From Mytilus galloprovincialis (taxonomy: Eukaryota > Mollusca > Bivalvia > Mytilida > Mytilidae), in contig NC_134849.1 in assembly GCF_965363235.1 (NCBI RefSeq), forward strand, positions 57,307,122-57,371,121: a DNA stretch of 64,000 nt, written 5' to 3'. Shown here piece by piece: positions 1-11,989 of the stretch. Made by a program: the position numbers and the translations under genes. How positions within the stretch are numbered: the stretch's first letter is position 1; every line of letters begins with the position of its first letter. The notes under the pieces were generated by a model. It saw nothing but the letters and a program-made list of their open reading frames with translations. It was not told the origin of the DNA and did no database searches.

Positions 1-1743
1 TGTTTGTAATTGTGACAGTGTTAATTTCAATTGAATTTTGTAAATAAAGTAAAAATCCTAAATGTAAATATCTCGAAGATTTTTGGCAGATATATACATG
101 TAACCAAAAGAAAGAAAAAGAAAAACACGACCACAAAATCGTTTGAATGTTTAATTTTAAGACGTTAAAAGGCAAATTATGACTGAATTTGTGAGTATGT
201 TTTAAAACTGTTTTTGTCTGAATTCAAGACGTAAAATTGAAAATAACTCTGTATGGATGTATGCGTTCGAATAGCTTTTTTGGATTAACCTTCATCGGAT
301 ACGCTCAAAGCCGAATATTAGAAGGTCAAGGATTTTTGAGTACCGAAAAACGCGAGGAGCTGTATAATCAATATTGGGTAATTTCATCAGCAGTAGCTGC
401 ATGTGTCTCTAGTAGTTTATGTTATCCTTTTTCATGTTTTGAAGCACATTGAGTGTACGATAAGTTTTATAAAAACCTAATAAAACACTACTTCATATAT
501 ATGAGGATCTTAATGTGGGTCCTTTATTTCTGGAGTCTTTAAATGTTTAGGCCATTTGTTTGTATCTTTAAATATAACGCTTAATATTCTGTGAAATTCT
601 CATGAAATGATTTCTCTATTGTTTTTTTCTACAATCATATGATTTTTTGTTTTTTTGTTTTTTCTGTACATCATTTATTTTTGTAATCAGTTTATATTTC
701 ATCAACATATTCTTTTAATTGTTTTCCACAGTTATTTTGAATGCTTTGAATTGCACCATATTATTATCTTTTATTTAGATTTTTCGCAATTTTTTCTCTT
801 TAAATTACTTGTTTATTTAATTGGTATTCTCTATTTTGGAAACACCAGCCATCCAGAACCTCATAGGGCTTGATATTAGCACTAAAGTTATTATGGTTAT
901 ATATGTATAACAGGAACATTGTAAATATGCTAAATACAGGTATTGTCGGGGTGAGGTTTGAAATTCGTATGTAACTTGATTAACTTTATTCAGCATAGGA
1001 AAATTTTTGGATTGAAATTTGAAAACAAATCCAGCTTTACTGTAAATGAATGATTGTGTATATATATATATATGTGAATTATAGTTATATTGTTTACTTA
1101 TTTTGTATGTCACAAACTTAATGTTTAAAGTTTAATTTTAATATTTGAATTCAAAACTTTGTTTTCTCTATTGTCCCTCTAATGCTCAATTATTCGTGTT
1201 TTTAATAAAATTCATTATTTTCCTGTTTCATTGCCAACTTGTAATACCAGCATGATTATATATCCGTGCCGATGAAAATGTATGCCATGAATCAAAATAC
1301 ACAGCGTGAATTGGACCGTTCTTCATTTGTTGGTATTTGGTTATTTCTGTGCTTGGTAATTAGTTCGACCCAAAAATTGACCTCATTCGTTGGCGGTCAA
1401 AAAACATAAACATTCCTGACTTCTCTGAAGAAAGAGGCTGTGAACTTTTATACAAGCTTTCGCCACTTTCTTTTTCCAATTATACTACAGAGAATATATA
1501 TAAAACTACAAGAATAATGTTCCTATCTGACATGAAAAGTATGAAATAGATTTATACGACCATGAATCATGATAATCAAAAACATGACAACATTCTCCCC
1601 CTTTTTTCTTTTTATTTACTTTTTTCTAGTATGATTTTTTAGACAAAATTTATGCAGATGAAAACTAAATTGAAATCCCTAGTCTCTAAGATCAGCTTAT
1701 CGCTTGTGTAATATGACCACAGCCACTTAGTAGACATTCTATC
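1..1743. other. AT-rich stretch without a supported gene
   Basis: No ORF here has codon structure, splice sites or a recognisable domain that would support a gene. The only structured item is a decayed hammerhead-like module at 263-306, listed separately. A short TA microsatellite lies near 1060-1072. The stretch could include the 3' untranslated region of a gene upstream of the window, but nothing shows this directly. Confidence 0.5.
263..306 (-). pseudogene. Decayed hammerhead-ribozyme-like module (family B)
   Basis: Read on the minus strand, GAGCGTAT is followed by CCGATGA, an AGG...CC stem II, then AAAA and TC/GAACGC. This matches the order of the better copies at 14876-14919 and 15141-15186. 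The conserved CTGATGA has become CCGATGA and GAAA appears as AAAA, so self-cleavage is not expected. It is most likely the terminal part of a Penelope-like or retrozyme-like repeat. Confidence 0.4.
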
Positions 1744-1848
1744 AATATTACACAGGCACTTGTTTCTATCCATGGGAAAGTCTATCCATATTCATTTAGA
1801 TGGATAGTCGACCTTCCTATGGAAAGAAACAAGTGCCTGTGCAATATT
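1744..1848. repeat. Inverted repeat (hairpin, MITE-like)
   Basis: The arms start AATATTACACAGGCACTTGT and end ACAAGTGCCTGTGCAATATT. They continue inward with further complementarity through the TCTATCCAT / ATGGATAG segments. The whole fits a short foldback element of about 105 bp. No coding content and no clear target duplication were seen. Confidence 0.6.
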
Positions 1849-2397
1849 AATAGAGAAAAAGCCCATGCGAAGAAAAAATTGTGCAACTAACTTAAACTCT
1901 CAACGTAAATAACATTAAATTCATTGTACATCGTGACACTATTTCTTACCATTGACATTGTCCCACTTCTTATTAATTTGGAAATGACGTCTAGTCCCTG
2001 TAAACTGACATGTTGGGTTTATTTAGAGTTTTTTTAGACCCCTCTATCATGTCTATAGTATAAGCCTGGGAAGGATCTTCATGAAAAGGTTTTACAACCA
2101 AAAAAAAAAGTTAATGAGGAATAGCCAATTCAAAAACTGGATTACCAAACAATTTTGAATTTTTGCCATGAAAATATAATGAACATGATGAAATACAAAA
2201 TAAAATGGTAGTAATGCATTGTTATTATTAAATCTAAGTAAACAATGAAACATGGCGTCATCTTTAATGAAACAAATAAAAAAAACATAACTACCAAATA
2301 CTTGATATATATTACTCTTACTAAAATGGAAGGCTTAAAACCTGGTGCAGCTTGACAGTTTCATTTGTCATCTAAGCAATCTAGGCTACAACTGCTT

Positions 2398-2660
2398 AGG
2401 GAGCTACCATTTGATTTTTATGGGGGGGCTAGGATGAAAAATTTTGTCCTGCCTTTTTTTTAGCTGTAATCTCTGTCCTGCCTTTTTATTTTTCACTCTG
2501 TTCGGTCCTGCCTTTTTTTTTTTAGTTTATCCTGACTTTTTTTTTACCTAAATTGTCGTCCTGACTTTTTTTTTTGCAAGTGTCACATCCTGCCTTTTTT
2601 TTTACTCAAAACTCGTAGCCCCCTCCCCCCCCCCCCATAAAAATCAAATGGTAGCTCCCT
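2398..2660. mobile_element. MITE with long TIRs and internal poly-T repeats
   Basis: The ends are inverted copies: AGGGAGCTACCATTTGATTT on the left and the complement finishing GGTAGCTCCCT on the right, extending through TTTTATGGGGGG / CCCCCCATAAAA. TTA lies just outside on both sides, which fits a 3 bp TTA target duplication of PIF/Harbinger type. The interior repeats the motif GTCCTGCCTTTTTTTT about five times with variation. No transposase is present, so this is non-autonomous. A degenerate relative lies at 32945-33108. Confidence 0.7.
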
Positions 2661-3112
2661 TATAGGCTATGAAGTTGTTGGTTCACTAGACTTATTTATT
2701 TAAAATACAGTTGCTCAAATGTTTATCTTAAGCTTTATCATTTTATTTGTTAAACATTACAAAAGTTCCTTGAATTATGTTATCTCTTTGATTGAAATTT
2801 TCAACACGAAAAGACTAAAATGTCTATTAATATAAACTAGAGAATGTATTTGTTCCAGAACACTTTCGCACATGAATATATTATACTGCCACTAATTTTT
2901 GCGATTGCGTAATCTTTCTTTGGTGTTACAAATGTACATTTTTTTCTACAAAACATGCAAAAGAAGACACTTTGGAAGGGAGAATATGAACATGTTTAGA
3001 TGTGTTAGTAAATTTAGATGGTAAACTGAAAGATTTAAAGAACATGAAGAACTGTGTTTAATTTGATAAAATTGGGCTTCAAAGTCTGAATTCTGCTGAT
3101 TTAAATTACATA

Positions 3113-3180
3113 TATAGATATAAGAAGATGTGGTATGACTGCAAATGAGACAACTCTCCATCCAAGTCACAATTTGTATA
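3113..3180 (-). repeat. 3' tail fragment of a Penelope-like element
   Basis: On the minus strand this reads as the 'GAGAGTTGTCTCATT...CATACCACATCTTCTTA' tail that ends the PLE copy at 22255-23280. Similar tails occur at 32875-32930, 45755-45805 and 55230-55345. It is a 5'-truncated stub with no coding content. Confidence 0.55.
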
Positions 3181-3400
3181 AATAAATTACATGATATCAA
3201 TACAATGTACTGTGAAACCCATATAGATTGAACCTAGTGTAAGCTGAATTCTGTTTAGATTAAAATCTCTTGTCAGAAAAATCAATTACATTTGTAATAT
3301 ATTCCAGCTATTTATGTTTGATATATCCAAAACACCTGGGTTGCATTCAATATCATAGTGGCTAGGTAGTGCTACATAGATTTTTGTTTACTGAACAAGA

Positions 3401-3446
3401 AGCTAGCCTAGCTGCTATCAATATGTATGCAGCAGCTAGGCTAGCT
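3401..3446. repeat. Perfect 16 bp inverted repeat
   Basis: AGCTAGCCTAGCTGCT (3401-3416) and AGCAGCTAGGCTAGCT (3431-3446) are exact reverse complements around a 14 nt loop. Shorter related 'GTAG..CTAC' motifs flank it between 3360 and 3500. It lies about 150 bp upstream of the splice acceptor of the 3619-4302 exon, so within that gene's intron or promoter-proximal DNA. Confidence 0.6.
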
Positions 3447-3618
3447 ACACATTCAATAGTCATAAATCAATGTAGCCCTACAATGTATGTAGCCGCTACG
3501 ATAACAAAATCTATTTTCAGCAAAGGGTACGTATTAATAGACATGTAGATTTATTTCACGTCAATGCCTTATTTTTAAAATTTTTGTTTTAGGTTAGTTT
3601 ATGGTATTTTGACAAACC

Positions 3619-4302
3619 ATGAATGGTGGTTCAACTTCTTGCTATTGTTGTAAGAAAACAGGTAATGAGATGGACGTTGACTCGGCACTGGATGAGCTTG
3701 GGATGCTGAGTTCTGTAACAAACAGTCGTAAACAGTATCTCCGCGAACGGATGAGGACAAGGAGTGAGCCAACAGAATCTAGGTCACTTCATATCTTACA
3801 GATCGATAAGAGTTACGTTAGCGACATATCCTCTGGAACATTTGGAACTTTTTATCCGACTTTAGACCCAGGTGAAAATATTGTCGTTGATCCAAATTCA
3901 CCATCGTCCAGCAGAACTGTAAATAACGATCCATATCAGGATACACCTACTTCTTCTATACCTCGAGCGAAAATGAAATTAATTAAACGGTCACTAGTGA
4001 GGAAAAATCGATACAAAAAACCTTACGAAGTACCGTGGAGACTTAGTAATTCTATGCCAGAAACTGTTATCCACCATGAAGAAAGTGTTCCTGGTCTTTC
4101 AAAATCTAATTCCGAGTCACCAATTAAAGGTGTAAAAGTTAACGAGAATCTTACAAGATCTAGGTCATTAGAAAACATTGAATTAGCAAGAACTAGGTTG
4201 TTAGAAATATTTGAAAAAGTTCCAGACGCTAAAGAAAAACAGGAATTGGAAAACGTTTCTAGGAATTTAGAAAATATGCATGTTTATGATCAAGTTAGCT
4301 AA
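3619..4302 (+). CDS. Uncharacterised Ser/basic-rich protein, 227 aa (single coding exon)
   Basis: I do not recognise the family and assign no function. The start is well bounded: a polypyrimidine tract and TTTTAG at 3581-3592 form a splice acceptor, an in-frame TGA lies at 3610-3612, and the next in-frame ATG is 3619. The upstream exon is therefore 5' UTR. The protein has an N-terminal Cys patch (CYCCKK, residues 8-13) and an acidic segment with DVDSALDELGML (about 19-30). A Ser/Thr/Pro-rich middle follows, then a strongly basic stretch (about 115-135), a repeated S-R-S-L motif, and a C-terminal helix-prone region (residues 185-227, rich in E, K and L). No signal peptide or membrane segment is visible. 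The codons are clean over 684 bp, unlike the neighbouring DNA. An AATAAA at 4442-4447 could end the transcript. Confidence 0.75.
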   Translation: MNGGSTSCYCCKKTGNEMDVDSALDELGMLSSVTNSRKQYLRERMRTRSEPTESRSLHILQIDKSYVSDISSGTFGTFYPTLDPGENIVVDPNSPSSSRTVNNDPYQDTPTSSIPRAKMKLIKRSLVRKNRYKKPYEVPWRLSNSMPETVIHHEESVPGLSKSNSESPIKGVKVNENLTRSRSLENIELARTRLLEIFEKVPDAKEKQELENVSRNLENMHVYDQVS

Positions 4303-6135
4303 TAATAGGTGTACACTAGGTACTATTTAACAAAATTGTTACAGTTGTTGTGTGTATAAAGTTAATTTCAGAAAAAAATCAACTTTGCAAAAAATATTTA
4401 AGCCTTAACAAAAAAAATTCTCTTTAAAAAATAATTATATAAATAAACATTAGGATTCAAAAACAAACAAATTCAAACACTGCATAACAATTTACAATGT
4501 ATCTCATCAGAGACCAACAAGGTTGGTATGTAACTGTTGTTGCTTACTGTAAATTCAGCTGTTTATTTATAATTATTGTGACTTTTTGAAGAAAGGACAA
4601 AAATCTGGGGTTAATTATTTCAAATTCTTTAAATGCTGCTTGCAGATGAGTTGCTTTCGTAATTTAAAATGCATTTTTTTCGTATTGTGTATAAACAGTT
4701 TTTCAATATGTCTTACTCTAGGGTCAAATTGTTACACATGAGGTTTTATTTTTTCCTTTTCTTACATTATGATACTGATTTGAGTAAGTTGAGACGTGAC
4801 TATGAAGGTTTTCTAAACAGAAAAAGCAAGACGTAATCTTTACTCACATTAATTGTGAAATATACATCACATGTAACACATAGTATACTTCTATTTATTG
4901 AATTATTTATGTTTTGGTAAATAATAGCTCATATCAACTCCAGAAGAATACCAAGTTCTAGAACAAAACATATAGACAGATTAATAAACTATTCTAGCCA
5001 GAATCAGTTTTCTCCTAATGAACTTAAAGGACATAGAGCCTGTGATGTTTAATTTTTTAGCATGCTTCTACTGGTCTTAAAGTAGCTCTATGGTTAAATA
5101 TTTGTCCACGGCGCATAGATATTTATATATTTCTACAGATTCTCTATTAAAGTTCTATAAAAAAAATAGTCCCCACAACCTGAGGGTAACAGCAATCTTT
5201 TTAATTTTTTTTAAAATTGTGACATTTAATTTTGACCCTCTTCCCTCAAAGTTTTCAAACAGTGTGGGTGTCTGAAATTTTATAAACATAACTCGTACTT
5301 TCCAATACACAGATAATTGAAGAATAAGAAAACACAAACTTTGAAGATAAATCAAGACTATGCTTCTTTTCAGTCAGAAGTTGTGTTGCTAAACCTTTTT
5401 TTAAGTAGTAGTATTTTTTGGGTCATATTTAATTGTAAGTATATTTAGAGATTTAAATAAGAGTGCCAGTCTTACAAATCACCAGCAATTACTTTGATTC
5501 ACAACAAGTAACTCCACATCAGCAAAATTGATTTTTGACTTGTGTTTACTGAATATGCAAAGTGGTAAATTGTTTATGCTCTTGCAATATGATCTTTAAT
5601 GTACATGCTCAATTCAAATATTTAAAATACATTTTTCATGAATGCAACCCTTTATGTATGAAAGTCCATTGAGGAATTTGCAAATAATTTGAGAAGTTTT
5701 CAGTGATGGGGAAAAAATAAGCTGGATGGACATGGCAAAATTGAAACTGACATTTTTTTTAAATTGGGGTTCTATACATAATTAATTAAAATTATTAAAC
5801 TTGTAATTACTAACATCTTTAAAATCAGTAATATTAGCAGTGTATCTATACTTTTACATTATAATATTGAAATAAGTAAAATGAAGTTTTATATTTTTAC
5901 AAATAAAAACACATGTATTTTCAGGGAGTAAAAAAAGATTGGCCTACCCTATTTCACATATTTATCAAATGTTCAGAGAAGCCTACATTTTATTTTGAGG
6001 GGTTAAGTTGTACATCTGTTGTTTTATTTATTATGTATGTGTTATTTATTGGTGGTATTTTATGACATTCTTCTGCTTCAATAAACTATCAAATATTTGT
6101 GTTTTTTTTTCATTTCCAGCTTCTTTTATGTTTAG
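4303..6135. other. 3' flank / intergenic, no gene seen
   Basis: This stretch is AT-rich and holds only short ORFs with no domain or splice support. The first part, through AATAAA at 4442-4447, is probably the 3' UTR of the 3619-4302 gene; further AATAAA motifs occur near 6079. I see no repeat family I can name here. Confidence 0.45.
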
Positions 6136-6366
6136 GGGGCCTTGGTGGCCGAGTGGTCTAAGTAGTTACTACTGTAATCACTAGCCAGTCAACACTGAGG
6201 TTGGAGTTCAACTCCAACCTTAATTGATAGGATTGTCAGTTTTCCTATAGAAGGTTGGTGGTTTTCTCCAGGCACTGCTACTCCCACCACCATTAAAAAC
6301 TGACGACCACGAAAAAGCCTAAATGCGGTGCTTAAAAGTGGCATTTAAACACCAAAAATCAATAAA
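6136..6366 (+). mobile_element. tRNA-derived SINE (RUDI-like)
   Basis: The 5' part carries RNA polymerase III promoter boxes. The A box is TGGCCGAGTGG (6146-6156), as in tRNA-Leu/Ser. A degenerate B box is GAGTTCAACTCC (6204-6215). The body continues with GGTTGGTGGTTTTCTCCAGGC, then AAAGTGGCATTTAAACACC, and ends in AATCAATAAATC. This order resembles RUDI, the molluscan V-SINE described from Ruditapes. The anticodon arm does not fold as a functional tRNA, so I call it a SINE. Confidence 0.65.
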
Positions 6367-6813
6367 TCTTTTATGTTTTTTCAAAAATATTTTTGTGCTA
6401 AGAATCACATCAAGCTTCTACCTGTTAAGATTTCAAGTCATATTGTGTGAACATGATAAACACACATTGTTTATTTTTATCCAAATTTATTTTCCAAAAT
6501 TTATTTTGTGATTTTGAATAGCAGTATATTACTGTTGCCTTTATTTATCACTTTTGGCATGTTGTGTCTGGCATCACTCAGTAACTGTTTAAAGTTTGTG
6601 ATTACATCTTAAAGAGGTGCTATATATGTTTAGCAAAGTGATTTTCTATGCAATCGTTTAAGTATTTGGTAGTTACAATTGTAACATTGTCATTTGAAAG
6701 GGGGGTCACTTATGGTAAGTCAAAGGTGAACTAATTCAACAATATAAAGGTCTCCAAAAGGTGAAAGGTCAAATTATTTTACGAAAATTTACAAAGGATC
6801 TTCTTTCCTTTTT

Positions 6814-9140
6814 AGCTCACCTGGCCCAAAGGGCCAAGTGAGCTTTTCTCAGCACTTGGCGTCCGGCGTCCGTCGTCCGTCGTCTGTCGTCCGTCGTCCG
6901 TCGTCGTCTGGCGTCGTTAACTTTTACAAAAATCTTCTCCTCTGAAACTACTGGGCCAAATTTAACCAAACTTGGCCACAATCATCATTGGGGTATCTAG
7001 TTTAAAAAATGTGTCTGGTGACCCGGTCAACCAACCAAGATGGCCGCCATGGCTAAAAATAGAACATAGGGGTAAAATGCAGTTTTTGGCTTATAACTCA
7101 AAAACCAAAGCATTTAGAGCAAATCTGACATGGGGTAAAATTGTTCATCAGGTCAAGATCTATCTGCCCTGAAATTTTCAGATGAATCGGACAACCCGTT
7201 GTTGGGTTGCTGCCCCTGAATTGGTAATTTTAAGGAAATTTTACTTTTTTTGGTTATTATCTTGAATATTATTATAGATAGAGATAAACTGTAAACAGCA
7301 ATAATGTTCAGCAAAGTAAGATTTACAAATAAGTCAACCTGACCCAAATGGTCAGTTGACCCCTTTAGGAGTTATTGCCCTTTATAGTCAATTTTTAACC
7401 ATTTTTCGTAAATCTTAGTTATCTTTTAGAAAAATCTTCTCCTCTGAAACTACTGGGCCAAATTAAACCAAACTTGGCCACAATCATCATTGGGGTATCT
7501 AGTTTAAAAAATGTGTCCGGTGACCCGGCCAACTAACCAAGATGGCCACCACGGCTAAAAATAGAACATAGGGGTAAAATGCAGTTTTTGGCTTATAACT
7601 CAAAAACTAAAGCATTTAGAGCAAATCTGACATGGGGGTAAAATTGTTTATAGGGTCAAGATCTATTTGCCCTGAAATTTTCAGATGAATCGGACAACCT
7701 GTTGTTGGGTTGCTGCCCCTGAATTGGTAATTTTGAGGAAATTTTTGCCGTTTTTGGTTATTATCTTGAATATTATTATCGATAGAGATAAACAGTAAAC
7801 AGCAATAATGTTCAGCAAAGTTAGATTTACAAATAAGTCAACATGACTGAAATGGTCAGTTGACCCCTTAAGGAGTTATTGCCCTTTATAGTCAATTTTT
7901 AACCATTTTTCATAAATCTAAGTAATCTTTTACAAAAATCTTCTCCTCTGAAACTAATGGGCCAAATTAATCCAAAGTTGGCCACAATCATCTTTGGGGT
8001 ATCTAGTTTAAAAAATGTGTGGCGTGACCCAGTCAACCAACCAAGATGGCTGCCACGGCTAAAAATAGAACATAGGGGTAAAATGCAGTTTTTGGCTTAT
8101 AACTCAAAAACCAAAACTTTTAGAGGAAATCTGACAGGAGTAAAAATGTTTATCAGGTCAAGATCTATCTGCCCTGAAATTTTCAGATGAATCGGTCAAC
8201 CTGTTGTTGGGTTGCTGCCCCTGAATTGGTAATTTTGAGGAAATTTTTGCCGTTTTTGGTTATTATCTTGAATATTATTATAGATCGAGATAAACTGTAA
8301 ACAGCAATAATGTTCATCAAAGTAAGATTTACAAATAAGTCAACATGACCGAAATGGTCAGTTGACCCCTTTAGGAGTTATTGCCCTTTATAGTCAATTT
8401 TTAACCATTTTTCGTAAATCTTAGTTATCTTTTACAAAAATCTTCTCCTCTGAAACTACTGGGCCAAATTAATTCAAACTTGGCCACAATCATCTTTGAG
8501 GTACCTTGTTTGAAAAATGTGTCCGATGACCTGGCCATCCAACCAAGATGGCCACCACGGCTTAAAATAGAACAGGGGTAAAATGTAGTTTTTTGCTTAT
8601 AACTCTGAAACCAAAATCATTTAGAGGAAATCTGACAAGGAGTTAAATTGTTAATCAAGTCAATATATATCTGCCCTGAAATATTCAAATCAATTGGACA
8701 ACCAGTTGTTGGGTTGCTGCCCTCCAATTGGTAATTTTTAAAGAAATTTTGCTGTTTTTGGTTATTATCTTGAATACTATTATAGATAGCGATAAACTGT
8801 AAACAGCGATAATGTTCATCAAAGTAAGATCTACAAATAAGTCCACATGACCTAAGTGGTCAATTGACCCCTTAAGGAGTTATTGCCCTTTATAGTCAAT
8901 TTTTAACAATTTTCATTAATTTGGTAAATTTATGTAAATTTTTACCAAATATTTTTCTCTGTTACTAATGGGCAAAGTTCATTATAGATATAATTGTAAG
9001 AAGCAAGAATGTTCAGTAAAGTAAGAACTTCAAACACATCACCATCACCAAAATACAATTTTGTCATGAATCCATTTGTGTCCTTTGTTTAATATGCACA
9101 TAGACCAAGGTGAGCGACACAGGCTCTTTAGAGCCTCTAG
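6814..9140 (+). mobile_element. Tandem-unit mobile element, four ~502 bp copies
   Basis: The element opens with a palindrome, AGCTCACCTGGCCC / GGGCCAAGTGAGCT (6814-6844), then a GTC-rich microsatellite (CCGTCGTC, about 6866-6915). Four head-to-tail units follow, each starting CTTCTCCTCTGAAACTA, at 6934, 7436, 7940 and 8442. A decayed partial unit runs to the right end AGGTGAGCGACACAGGC near 9100-9140. Short ORFs inside (for example 6972-7172 and 7957-8190) are the same non-coding unit read through. Single-unit relatives lie reversed at 41075-41713 and 52455-53135. It is an abundant bivalve repeat; I cannot assign a transposon superfamily. Confidence 0.75.
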
Positions 9141-9639
9141 TCCTTCTTCCCAATGTGGGTCACTTTTGAAAGTCTGTGACTGGCAACATCAGAGACTAAA
9201 TAGCTGGTAGCTTGACGTATTGGTTTGAATGGGGTTTCGTAGCAGTCGTTTCCAAACATATTAAAATTGTGAAGAGAAGGCAGTTTTGAAAGGGGTCATG
9301 AACAAACATCATAAATATGATAAATACGCAATGGCTTTCTTACAAATCATGGAAGAAGGCCATTAATAGAGAAACCAGTGATAATACATGTATAGGTGAT
9401 GTACATTGATAATGACCATGACCGCATCTATGTCAAGGAGCAGACTTTAAAATATTCATCACATTCATCCAGCAATAGGAAAGAATAAATATACTACATA
9501 TACCATACATTCTTTCAAATTCTCAAATCTATTAGACTTCCTTTCGTTTATAGAACGATGTTGGGCGATGAGGATACTAGTACTGTCAAGATACATATAA
9601 AACAGTTGTATTTTCGCATGTGACGAGACAGGGATAACA

Positions 9640-10775
9640 ATCCGGTAACTGCTTAAACTATTTGTATAAAGCTTTATACTTCAAAAGGTAGAAAACCTGG
9701 ATGTTTCATACCTAGTTTAAATAAAGGTAACAGTAGTATACCGCTGTTCAAAACTCATAAATCCATGGACAAAAAAACAAAATCGGGGTAACAAACTAAA
9801 ACCGAGGGAAACGCATTAAATATAAGAGGAGAACAACGACACAACACTAAAATGTAACACACACAGAAACGGACTAAACAGACAATATCCCAAGAGAATA
9901 ACAAATATAACATCAAAACCAAATACATGAATTTTGGATAGACAAGTACCGTGACACGTCTCATCGCAATGTGAAATTACACTCAAAAATAAGAGAAAAC
10001 AAACGACGCAACGTTAAAATGTAACACACACAGAAACGAACAATAATATAACAATGGCCATATTCCTGACTTGGTACAGGACATTTTTAAAGAAAAAATG
10101 GTGGGTTGAACCTGGTTTTGTGGCATGCCAAACCTCGCACTTTAATGTCAATGTTAAATATAGCATTGAAATGACAACATAATATTAAAGGACTACAATA
10201 CAAATAAATAGGAGAACGTATTAGACAAAGAAACATGATTAATGGATAAAAAAAAAGCATCAGGTTTAATATTCAATATACGCCATAAAGATACCTTATA
10301 TAATTTCCGTCATATATATCAATTGTCCTTGACCTCATTTTCATGATTAAGTGTCTGTTTGAAAAAGTATTTTATATCAATTATCTCACTTAGTATATTG
10401 ATTCCTTGAAATGTCATGCCCGTCATATATGTTTCACCTGACCTCGACATAATTTCATGGATCAGCGAACAAGGACAAAGTTAGGTGTTCTAAGTCCGTA
10501 TCTCGGATACTATAAACATATGAACTATATTTGGTAGATAGAATGATTGCAATGTGTTCATTTAAGTCTGGCAGGGTTCATATGACTTTGATTTCATTGA
10601 AATGGTTCAATGATCAATGTTTAAACGGTGTTGTTATATGATCTATTTATCAGATACTATTAGCAGTAGAACCAATATATATGGAATGCTTTTAAAGTGC
10701 AGATATCTGGTATTTCTATGGATCATTGGACCGTGACACTAATATCATAGAACATTGATACTGTAAAGGTTGCTA
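9640..10775. mobile_element. Dispersed repeat split by a PLE-tail insertion
   Basis: The outer parts (about 9640-9725 and 10290-10775) match the element at 61545-62620. Shared segments include 'AAAGCTTTATA...GGTAGAAAACCTGGATG' and 'CCTTGACCTCATTTTCATG'. Between them (about 9730-10140) is a PLE-type tail read on the minus strand, ending in the complement of AGCGGTATACTACTGTT. The nesting shows the PLE piece is the younger insertion. No intact ORF is present. Confidence 0.5.
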
Positions 10776-10779
10776 TAGT

Positions 10780-11215
10780 ATATGAAAGTAAAATCACAGA
10801 AATACTGAATTCTGAGGAAAATTTAAAACATAAAATCCTAAACCGAATGGCAAAATCAAAAGCTCAAACACATCAAACAAATGATTAACAAATCTCATAT
10901 TCCTGACTTGAAACAAAAGAAAAAAGGAAAATCACAAAAATACTGAACTCCGAGTAAAATTAAATCGGAAATTCCCTAATCAAATAGCAAAATCAATGAC
11001 AAAACACAACAAATGAATGGACAACTGTCGTATTCCTCATTTGGAAGAGGCATTTTCAAATGTAAAAAATGGTGGATTGAACCTGGTTTTATAGCGCTAA
11101 ACCTCCCACTTGTATGACAATCGCATCTAATTCCGTTATATTTACCACGATGCGTGAACAAAACAGACATAAAAAATAAAATAGTCAAAATATGGGTCAT
11201 CACTGTGTTACAATC
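10780..11215 (-). repeat. PLE-tail-type dispersed repeat, two adjacent copies
   Basis: Two copies of a repeat carrying 'AAAATCACAGAAATACTGAA' lie side by side, at about 10780-10915 and 10917-11215. On the minus strand they contain 'CAGTTGTCCATTCATTTG' and 'GAAAATGCCTCTTCCAAATG', variants of the segment also found at 18940-19060, 22045-22250 and 50133-50215. The minus-strand ORF at 10976-11203 is this repeat and not a gene. Confidence 0.5.
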
Positions 11216-11450
11216 TCAAAACAAACAATCATTTACAAAAAAGCACAAAAGCATCTATCAAATTAAAAGAAACCAACACATTCCTTGCTACGAAGGTTTG
11301 ACGTCAGAAAATGTTAGCGTCACATAGGGAGAAATTTTGTCGTTCAATGTTAGCTAAAATTTGTTTTTTAAAAATTAACATGGGGAATGGTGGCACGCAG
11401 GATAAAAAATAAAAAGCTATGTAAAAATTAATTTCAGAAACAGACTGAAA

Positions 11451-11907
11451 TTTAAGGTTGCACTTTGTAAATACAGCTGTTCTCAAAACACGCCTCTTTT
11501 GGGGAGATCTTGAATATTCATAGAAAATTAATTTTGTTTACATACTGGTTCCAAGTTATGCTCTCTGTGTTCAATCTCACAGGGACATAACTTGGGAATG
11601 TTACCAGTAAATAAACATGTGCATATTGTTTACATTGAAATCTGTGGTAACCTTTCATTCGAGGTAGGGATAGTTGAGAAAACTAGTATTAGTTTTAACT
11701 CTGAGAAGTTCAGGGCATATAAACGTTGAAAATATGCCACATAGCCCTATATTTTGACCTTTGAAAAAAATAGTGGTGCATATGAACTTTCAATTCTAGG
11801 ATAAGAGTTTTTTCAAAACTTCATAGTAAAAGTGGTACAGTTTTAGCCGTAAAAGGAGTTCCTATGGGAAATTGCATTGTCAATATTTACAGAAATGCAA
11901 CCTTAAA
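11451..11907. mobile_element. MITE with TTAA-flanked GGTTGCA termini
   Basis: The left end is TTTAAGGTTGCACTTTGTAA; the right end is the complement of TTTAAGGTTGCATTTCTGTA. TTAA lies at both outer ends (TTAA|GGTTGCA ... TGCAACC|TTAA). This fits a TTAA target site, as used by piggyBac and Kolobok superfamilies. An internal palindrome sits around 11550-11600 (CCAAGTTATG...CATAACTTGG). No transposase is present. The 58400-58672 element has the same terminal logic. Confidence 0.65.
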
Positions 11908-11989
11908 ATTGTCCAGAAGTTCTTTCGAATTTTTAAGAATCCATAAATGGCTAATACCACTATGCGAGTAAAATAATTTTGTCGTTTGT

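Noticed and set aside
6136..6220. tRNA-Leu/Ser-like sequence
   Set aside because: The A and B boxes are present, but the arms do not fold as a tRNA, and a SINE body and tail follow. I call it a SINE.
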